Shown here: positions 34,401-39,213 of the stretch, one piece after another
Numbering within the stretch: the first letter of the stretch is position 1
Layout of the letters: every line of letters starts with the position of its first letter
Origin: Pseudomonadota bacterium
GTDB lineage: Bacteria; Myxococcota_A; Polyangia; Polyangiales; Polyangiaceae
Direction of reading: 5' to 3'
NCBI GenBank assembly: GCA_023402175.1
Contig: JAEXCN010000190.1
Location: 1-39,213 of the forward strand
DNA length: 39,213 nucleotides
Made by a program: the position numbers and the translations under genes
The notes under the pieces: model-generated
The model's input: the letters and a program-made list of their open reading frames with translations, nothing else
Databases searched by the model: none
Told to the model about the DNA's origin: nothing

Positions 34401-36818
34401 GGTAAGAGCTCGCTCGCCTTCGACGTCGTCTTCGCCGAAGGGCAGCGGCGCTTCATGGAGACGCTGACGCCTTACGCGCGGCAGTTCCTCCCGACGTTGC
34501 CCCGACCCGACGTCGATCTCGTCACCGGCGTCCCGCCGTCGATCGCCCTCGAGCAGCGGACCTCACGCGCCGGCGCCAACTCCACGGTCGCGACGGTCAC
34601 CGAGATCGCCCACTACCTCCGTCTCCTCTACGCGAAGGTCGGCGATCTCCATTGCCCCAAGTGCGGCGGTCACGTGGCGCCGAGCTCGCCGGACGAGCTC
34701 TTCGCCCGCCTCCGAGGATTGAAGGGCAAGCGCACGGTCTACTCGCCTGCCGTCCGCGCGAGGAAGGGTACATACCTCGACGTCTTCACGGCCGCCTCGC
34801 GCGCCGGTGTCCAGACCGCGCGCGTCGACGGTGCGATCGTCGCGATCGAGCCCCCGCCGAAGCTCGCGAAGACGAAGGAGCACTCGATCGATCTCATCGT
34901 CCACTACGGCACGCTCGACAAGCTCGATCGCGCCGTGTTCGATCGCGCGCTCACATGGGGCGGAGGCGCGATCCGCATCGCGTCGGGCACGCCGAGCGGC
35001 GAGGCGGCTCCCGGCGAGGAGCTCCTCTCCACTGCACGCGCGTGCGCGCGCTGCGGCACCGGCATCCCCGAGCTCGATCCCCGCTGGTTCTCCTTCAACA
35101 CGAAGCAGGGTCAGTGCGAGGCGTGCGAGGGCACCGGTCTCCGCGGCGGACTCGTCGACGAAGAAGACGACGGCAAGCCGCGCGAGAAGTGCCGCGTGTG
35201 CCATGGCGATCGCCTCGCGCCGATCCCGCGCAGCGTGCGCCTCGGCGGCGAGACGTACCCGCGGATCATGGACCTGAGCGTCGCCGCGGCGCTCGCGAAG
35301 GTCGAGCAGCTGTCGCTCGAGGGAAAGAACGCGAAGATCGCAAAGGCGCCGCTCGCCGAGCTCGTCCGGCGGCTCCGCTTCGTCGTCGAAGTCGGCCTCG
35401 GTTACCTCGGCCTCGGTCGCGCCGCGAACACGCTCTCCGGTGGCGAGATGCAGCGTCTTCGCCTCTCGGCACAGCTCGGAAGCGGCCTCACGGGCGCGCT
35501 CTACGTGCTCGACGAGCCGACGATCGGCCTCCACCCGCGCGATACGAAGCGCCTCATCGCAAACCTCCGTGCTCTCGTCGACACGGGATCCACGGTCCTC
35601 GTCGTCGAGCACGACGCAGAGACGATCCTCGCGGCCGACCACCTCACCGATCTCGGTCCCAGCGGAGGAAAAAGCGGCGGCCACATCATCGCGGAAGGCC
35701 CGCCCGCCGCCGTGCTCGCGAGCCCCGGCTCGCCCACCGGTCAGGCGCTCCGCGAGCCGCTCGGGATCGTTCGTCCGCGCCGCCCGATGAGCGACGCCTG
35801 GATCGAGCTCGAAGGCGCGCGCACGAACAACCTGAAGGACGTCACGTTCCGCGTCCCGGTCGGCCGCATGTGCGTCGTCGCCGGCGTCAGCGGATCGGGC
35901 AAGAGCACGCTCGTGCAGCGCGTCTTCTTCCCCGCGCTACGTCACAAGCTCGGTCTCGTCGCGCCCACGCCCGGACCGCACGGATCGATCAAGGTGCCCA
36001 AGATCGTGCGGCGCGCGCTCGCCGTCGATCAGTCGCCGATCGGACGCACGCCGCGCTCGGTGCCGGCGACCTTCCTCGGAGTCTGGGACGAGATCCGGAA
36101 GCTCTTTGCATCGCTGCCGGAGTCGAAGGTCCGCGGATGGACCGCGGCGCGCTTCTCGTTCAACACGCCGCACGGCGGCCGCTGCCCGGCCTGCGATGGT
36201 CAGGGCTCGATCGTGGCGGAGATGTCGTTCCTGCCCGAGGTCGTCACGCCATGCGAGACGTGCCAGGGCGCGCGCTTCGAGCCCGCGACGCTCGACGTGC
36301 GCTGGGCGGGGCTCAACATCGGCGACGTGCTACGGCTCTCCGCCGAAGACGCCGCGAACGTCTTCGCAGCTCATCCGAAGATCTCGCGTCCGCTTCGGAC
36401 GCTGAGCGAGCTCGGCGTCGGCTACGTCTCGCTCGGCCAGGGCTCGAACACCCTGTCCGGCGGCGAGGCGCAGCGTCTCAAGCTCGCGAGCGAGCTCACG
36501 GCGGGCGCGGCCCACGAGCCGACGGTCTACGTCCTCGACGAGCCGACGACCGGCTTGCACCTCGCCGACGTCGCGCGCCTCGTTCGCGTGCTCGATCGAC
36601 TGGTCGAGCGCGGCGACACGCTGGTCATCGTCGAGCACCACCCCGACGTCATCGCGAACGCGGACTGGGTGGTCGAGCTCGGCCCCGAAGCCGGCGAGAC
36701 CGGTGGACGCGTCGTCTTCGAGGGCGAGCCGAAGGCGCTCCTCAAGAAGAAGACGGCGACCGGACGCGCGCTCGCCACGCCTGCTCGCCGTGGCGGGCCC
36801 GCATTCGCGGCGGAGTGA
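31437..36818 (+). CDS. uvrA: Tandem-duplicated UvrA (two UvrA units in one chain, four ABC ATPase cassettes)
   Basis: 1793 residues, about twice a usual UvrA (about 950). UvrA recognises DNA lesions and loads UvrB in nucleotide excision repair. Four complete ATPase cassettes are visible: Walker A lysines at 37, 633, 990 and 1489; signatures LSGG[EM]xQR starting at 479, 826, 1333 and 1673; Walker B/D-loops VLDEPTVGLH, VVDEPSAGLH, VLDEPTIGLH and VLDEPTTGLH. Each half has CxxC zinc pairs (CPDCG and CRSC in the first; CPKCG and CARC in the second, plus CEACSGEGYE and CPACDGQGSI types). Each also has a region between the first zinc pairs resembling the UvrB-binding domain. Unit 2 begins near residue 955. 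Chlamydial UvrA has the same doubled layout. The ATG at 31437 starts the conserved LRGATAHNLKSVDLDL. No uvrB or uvrC is near. Confidence 0.95.
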   Translation: MLPIRLRGATAHNLKSVDLDLAPGELVALTGPSGAGKSSLALDTLYAEGQRRFVESFSPYARQFLERLERPPVRSLEPVAATVAVDRRAPVKSSRSTVATLTDLEPYLAALFACEAVPTCPDCGEAAVATSAGDAAQRALAALQDRRASISYPVRVETAEAYLELREALVKDGYRRLIVGGAVRDIDDVKPSEAGRPDIAVEVVVDRLKLAESESRRLQQAIEVAWERSDGRAELRAERSATEIEEGQHGHAHVPIARGLVCRSCARSFEPPRPALFSYNSPLGACSDCRGFGRVIAVDWDKVIPDTDKSIADGAIKAWSGRSSEWERGVLERFAKKRKIPLDVPWSKLTDEQRRLVIEGEGTWNNGKYPGVAAWFKWLETRTYKMHIRVFLSRYRDYVPCATCSGARLNPTARTYRVAGLDLGGWHALTVEDARARLEGVNPQGPQGKRVKSELASRLSYLDAVGLSYLTLDRQARTLSGGEAQRASLTTALGASLTGSLFVLDEPTVGLHAMDIPRLAKAMDELARAGNTVLVIEHDRAVVESCDRVIEMGPGAGPHGGELLFSGTPAELAKSATPTGRAWRKHVDARRERRKPDAWMDLRGARENNLAIEQLRVPLGVLCAVTGPSGSGKSTLAEDILYRAIARRSGESGVPTPGDFEELDGGDELLRAVLVDQSPLGRTARGNAATYTKAWDRVRMRFAAEPEALRRGLSAASFSFNVPDKGRCEACSGEGYETVEMQFLADVMLLCPVCQGKRFNADVLAVTTTGPTGAKSVADVLAMTVEEALAFLSPKESRDYVLERALQPLVQVGLGYLPLGQPLSTLSGGEAQRLKLARALSSETAGTLFVVDEPSAGLHAEDAAHVVGALKQLVAQGASVVMVEHDLSVVCEADWVIDLGPGGGPRGGQVVAEGPPEAIRETDTKTGEALRAMSNADARTWRDQRDREQRPDAPDAINVHHAREHNLKDVSCKVPHGKLCVVTGPSGSGKSSLAFDVVFAEGQRRFMETLTPYARQFLPTLPRPDVDLVTGVPPSIALEQRTSRAGANSTVATVTEIAHYLRLLYAKVGDLHCPKCGGHVAPSSPDELFARLRGLKGKRTVYSPAVRARKGTYLDVFTAASRAGVQTARVDGAIVAIEPPPKLAKTKEHSIDLIVHYGTLDKLDRAVFDRALTWGGGAIRIASGTPSGEAAPGEELLSTARACARCGTGIPELDPRWFSFNTKQGQCEACEGTGLRGGLVDEEDDGKPREKCRVCHGDRLAPIPRSVRLGGETYPRIMDLSVAAALAKVEQLSLEGKNAKIAKAPLAELVRRLRFVVEVGLGYLGLGRAANTLSGGEMQRLRLSAQLGSGLTGALYVLDEPTIGLHPRDTKRLIANLRALVDTGSTVLVVEHDAETILAADHLTDLGPSGGKSGGHIIAEGPPAAVLASPGSPTGQALREPLGIVRPRRPMSDAWIELEGARTNNLKDVTFRVPVGRMCVVAGVSGSGKSTLVQRVFFPALRHKLGLVAPTPGPHGSIKVPKIVRRALAVDQSPIGRTPRSVPATFLGVWDEIRKLFASLPESKVRGWTAARFSFNTPHGGRCPACDGQGSIVAEMSFLPEVVTPCETCQGARFEPATLDVRWAGLNIGDVLRLSAEDAANVFAAHPKISRPLRTLSELGVGYVSLGQGSNTLSGGEAQRLKLASELTAGAAHEPTVYVLDEPTTGLHLADVARLVRVLDRLVERGDTLVIVEHHPDVIANADWVVELGPEAGETGGRVVFEGEPKALLKKKTATGRALATPARRGGPAFAAE

Positions 36819-37031
36819 CGTTCTCGCCGATCGTGCAGCGCCCCGGCGAATGGGCGCCATGCTGCGTGCGGCCCATACGGCCGAGCTCACGACGTTTGGT
36901 GCCACACTGTCCCGTGCGCGACACGAAGCCCGAGCAGCGTGGTCTTCGCCCTACGCGCGAAGTCTCGCGAGCTTCTCGGGCTCCGCGTGCAAAAGCGGAT
37001 GGGCACGAGCAGTGCACCTTGCTCGGGCACT

Positions 37032-37376
37032 GTGGATCGAGGTCTTTGCGTAGTCTTGACGATGATGACGGGAGCGGCGCTCTTCGCCGCCGAAGCGTGC
37101 AGCGGAGGGAGTGAGCATCCGCCTGTAGCCACGGACGTCGGCCATGCGCCCGGGATCGGTGGTGGTGGCACCTCCGGCAACGGCGGCAGCACTGGCGCCG
37201 ACGGCGGCAATACGACCAGCAGCGGCGGAACGTCGGGCACCACCAGCAGCGGCGGCAGCTCCGGAAGCACGAGCAGCGGCGCCTCCGACACGACGAGCAG
37301 CGGCGGAACCTCGGACGTGAATCCGGGTGACACCCGGGTCCCCGGTCCGATCGCGCCTTCGGCCGACGGCGGTTGA
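37032..37376 (+). CDS. Small lipoprotein-like protein consisting mostly of a Gly/Ser/Thr linker
   Basis: 114 residues from the GTG at 37032, which gives a short charged start (MDRGL), a hydrophobic core and AAEAC, an imperfect lipobox with Cys23. The rest is low complexity: GGGGTSGNGGSTGADGG, then several TSSGG/SGSTSSG units, ending in a Pro/Asp-rich tail. Myxobacterial lipoproteins often have such a linker between the lipid anchor and a folded domain, but here the chain ends without any domain. It may be truncated, a frame-shifted remnant, or a genuine surface-coat peptide. No ribosome site is clear; ATG 36999 and ATG 37062 are alternatives. It precedes the methyltransferase gene by 264 nt. 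Confidence 0.55.
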   Translation: MDRGLCVVLTMMTGAALFAAEACSGGSEHPPVATDVGHAPGIGGGGTSGNGGSTGADGGNTTSSGGTSGTTSSGGSSGSTSSGASDTTSSGGTSDVNPGDTRVPGPIAPSADGG

Positions 37377-37640
37377 AGCGCGCGTCGAGCGAGCTTTCGT
37401 CGAGGAGAGCTCGCGACGCGCACCGTCTTGCCCAATCACGGCAGGCAGCAGAGCGCGCCCATCCAGTGCTTGCTCGAGCCGTACGAATGCAGCTCCGCTG
37501 GACGGACCGCACAAGTAGCTGCGAAAGGGGGAGAGTTTCGGTATCAAGAAGAGCATGGTCACGCCGGCGATCCGCGTCGTGCAGGGCGTCCCGTCGGACG
37601 GCCAGATGGCGGTCGTCGTGCCCGCGGGTGGGGCGGCGAG
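37377..37640. other. 264-nt gap, no confident gene; a 29-residue ORF at 37555-37644
   Basis: The base composition is less GC-rich than in the flanking genes. An ATG at 37555 opens a 29-residue frame (begins MVTPAIRVVQG) whose TGA overlaps the next ATG as ATGA. It has no clear ribosome site and no known family. It could be a leader peptide, the remnant of a lost domain of the upstream lipoprotein, or nothing. Part of this stretch must hold the methyltransferase promoter if that gene is not read from upstream. Confidence 0.4.
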
Positions 37641-39146
37641 ATGAGCGCTGCATCGAAACCGGAGAAGGACGCGAAGACGGACGGCCTCGACGAGCCGAAC
37701 AAGCGCGCCCGGGACGACGGGAAGGACGACGGAGACGACGCGCCGGTGCACTCGTCCGCTGCGAAGAAGGGCGAGACGCCTTACCGAGGCGCGATCGGCG
37801 GCGGCCCTGAGCCCCGCGAGACGCGCACCATCTGGCAGCGTGCGACCTACCGCTGGACGGCGATCACCGTCGTCATGGCGGCGCTGCTCATCCTCTACAG
37901 CTACCACCCGTACTACAAGAACCAGCAGTTCACGCCGTTCAAGACGATCTTCCCGCCGGCGTTCGTCCTCTGGCTCGTCTTCGGGATCTTCTACGTCAAA
38001 GCGACGCTCGAGAAGTTCCACGAGCGACGGTACGTCCTCCGCGACAGCGGCCTCCACCTCCTTCTCCTCGCGAAGGCCGGCTTCGATGAAGCCATCTCCT
38101 CGGGCGTTCGGCGCGCGGTCTTGCTGTTCGGCGGCACGGCGGTCCTCCTCGGGGCAGGACGCGCGCTCACCCCGACGACGAGCTTCTGGCATCGCGACAT
38201 CCCGACCGCGGCGCTCTTCGGTGCCGGGCTCGTCGTCGCGATCCTGCTCGCGCGCCAGCTCCGGCCGAAGCGCATCGCGCGGCTGATCAAGAACCGCCGC
38301 ATCAAGACGACGATCCTCGCGATCGTCGTGAAAGCGTTCTTCACGCCGCTCATGACCGGCTTCGTCGTCGGCCACCTCAATGGCATCTCGCGCGCGTGGC
38401 TGAACCACAAGCACCTCGCGCCGATGGATTTCAAGGTCCCGAATGGCGCGAGCATCTTCACGTCGGTCCAGCTCTGGTGGACCAACGTGGGCTCGCGGCT
38501 CGGGGATCTGATCCCGTCGGGTCACGACTTCGCCGGCCTCGTCCAGCCCTGGGCGTGGACGCGAGGCGACGTGAGCTGGGGCCTCGGCCTCACCTACGAC
38601 ATCATCTTCGCCGTCGACTGCGGCTGGGCGCTCTTCGGATACGCCTCCGAGAGCCGCTGGCTCGGGAACAAGACGAGAAGCGTCGAGCCGACCGCGTTCG
38701 GATGGCTCGTGTGCCTCGCCTGCTATCCGCCGTACAACAACGTCCTCGGCACGTACCTCCCGCTCGAGAACGGCTCGCAGCTGATCTCGAGCGACCCGCT
38801 GCACACCGGCCATCTCGTGCTTCGCGGCGCTGTCGTCTTCCTGTTCGCGATCTATGCGGCAGCGACGGTCTCGTTCGGGTTCAAGTTCTCGAACCTGACG
38901 AACCGGGGCATCGTCTCGCGCGGACCGTACCGGTTCGTTCGCCACCCCGCCTATCTCTGCAAGTGCAGCGCGTGGTGGCTCGAGCACGTGCCGACGATGA
39001 CGCTGACGAAGGCGTTCTTCCTCACGCTCCTCTGCGGCGTGTACGCGCTCCGAGCGTGGACGGAAGAGCGCCATCTCGGGATGGACCCCGAGTACCGCGA
39101 ATACAAGAAGAAGACGCCGTGGGTGCTCTTCCCTGGCGTGTACTGA
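37641..39146 (+). CDS. Polytopic membrane methyltransferase of the ICMT/PEMT-like superfamily
   Basis: 501 residues from the ATG at 37641. Residues 1-60 are highly charged and probably disordered in the cytosol. About nine or ten hydrophobic segments follow (near 70-90, 103-121, 156-175, 187-204, 222-246, 312-334, 351-372, 391-416 and 454-472). The C-terminal part holds the superfamily signature: NRGIVSRGPYRFVRHPAYL (421-439) and TEERHLGMDPEYREYKKKTP (474-493), which bind S-adenosylmethionine in ICMT and phospholipid N-methyltransferases. The substrate could be a lipid, a prenylated or thiol group, or something else. The first six to seven helices are an extra N-terminal module compared with ICMT of about 200-280 residues. 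It ends 67 nt before the window edge. Confidence 0.82.
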   Translation: MSAASKPEKDAKTDGLDEPNKRARDDGKDDGDDAPVHSSAAKKGETPYRGAIGGGPEPRETRTIWQRATYRWTAITVVMAALLILYSYHPYYKNQQFTPFKTIFPPAFVLWLVFGIFYVKATLEKFHERRYVLRDSGLHLLLLAKAGFDEAISSGVRRAVLLFGGTAVLLGAGRALTPTTSFWHRDIPTAALFGAGLVVAILLARQLRPKRIARLIKNRRIKTTILAIVVKAFFTPLMTGFVVGHLNGISRAWLNHKHLAPMDFKVPNGASIFTSVQLWWTNVGSRLGDLIPSGHDFAGLVQPWAWTRGDVSWGLGLTYDIIFAVDCGWALFGYASESRWLGNKTRSVEPTAFGWLVCLACYPPYNNVLGTYLPLENGSQLISSDPLHTGHLVLRGAVVFLFAIYAAATVSFGFKFSNLTNRGIVSRGPYRFVRHPAYLCKCSAWWLEHVPTMTLTKAFFLTLLCGVYALRAWTEERHLGMDPEYREYKKKTPWVLFPGVY

Positions 39147-39213
39147 CGCTGGCGCGCCTCGGCTCGCAGCTCGCGCGAAGGCTGAACCCGCGCTACGAAT
39201 GTTGTGATGCCCA

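Noticed and set aside
36887..37435. Pro/Leu/Val-rich open frame on the minus strand
   Set aside because: The PPLLVV repeats are simply the reverse strand of the Gly/Ser/Thr linker repeats at 37130-37330.
36951..39074. 707-residue open frame on the minus strand
   Set aside because: Antisense to the polytopic methyltransferase, which has a clear signature and membrane segments; this frame is charged and featureless.

Overview
The window is GC-rich DNA (roughly two thirds G+C by eye, with strong G/C bias at third codon positions). It most resembles a myxobacterium of the Polyangiales type (Sorangium, Labilithrix or Sandaracinus relatives). The grounds are several lipoproteins with Gly/Ser/Asp-rich low-complexity tracts, a large membrane-anchored Ser/Thr kinase, a CarF-type plasmalogen desaturase, DUF885 and DUF3160 proteins, a C-terminal anchor of MYXO-CTERM type and a tandem-duplicated UvrA. 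The taxonomy is inferred from gene content only. I saw no rRNA, tRNA, IS element, prophage or CRISPR array. Most of the window is chromosomal housekeeping plus cell-envelope genes.

Layout. 1-837 is the C-terminal end of a UvrD/PcrA helicase, followed by about 750 nt with no convincing gene. 1585-5649 (+) is a two-gene lipoprotein unit. Its first protein has 14 propeller-like units that split as two sets of seven. The second has a His/Cys arrangement like clan CD peptidases and a Cys-TM-Arg C-terminus. 5723-8590 (-) is a DUF3160 lipoprotein, divergent from an AI-2E/PerM-type transporter, an SDR protein and a GFA protein (+). 11298-14854 (-) carries phosphofructokinase, a CBS-pair protein and prolyl-tRNA synthetase. 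A small PGPGW-type membrane protein (+), a DUF885 lipoprotein (-) and the CarF/PEDS1 desaturase (+) follow.

18343-20182 (-) holds an arginase-family enzyme and a lipoprotein. Divergent from it is a two-gene ABC importer of the osmolyte/choline class (20294-22572, +), whose binding protein is fused in front of the permease. 22626-29416 (-) is a tight six-gene run read in the order Ser/Thr kinase, CPBP protease, lipoprotein, HAD phosphatase, nadC, birA. Divergent from the kinase is a small soluble histidine kinase, then an NTF2-like anchored protein (+). After two hairpins in a convergent gap come a GlsB/YeaQ membrane protein (-), a 1793-residue double UvrA (+), a linker-only lipoprotein and a polytopic ICMT-like methyltransferase (+).

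The best candidate for something undescribed is the surface pair at 1585-5649, possibly linked to the CPBP protease at 25968-26711. Other points worth checking are the double UvrA, the seven-repeat extracytoplasmic domain of the kinase, the domain order of the ABC importer, and two 22-bp tandem duplications at gene ends.
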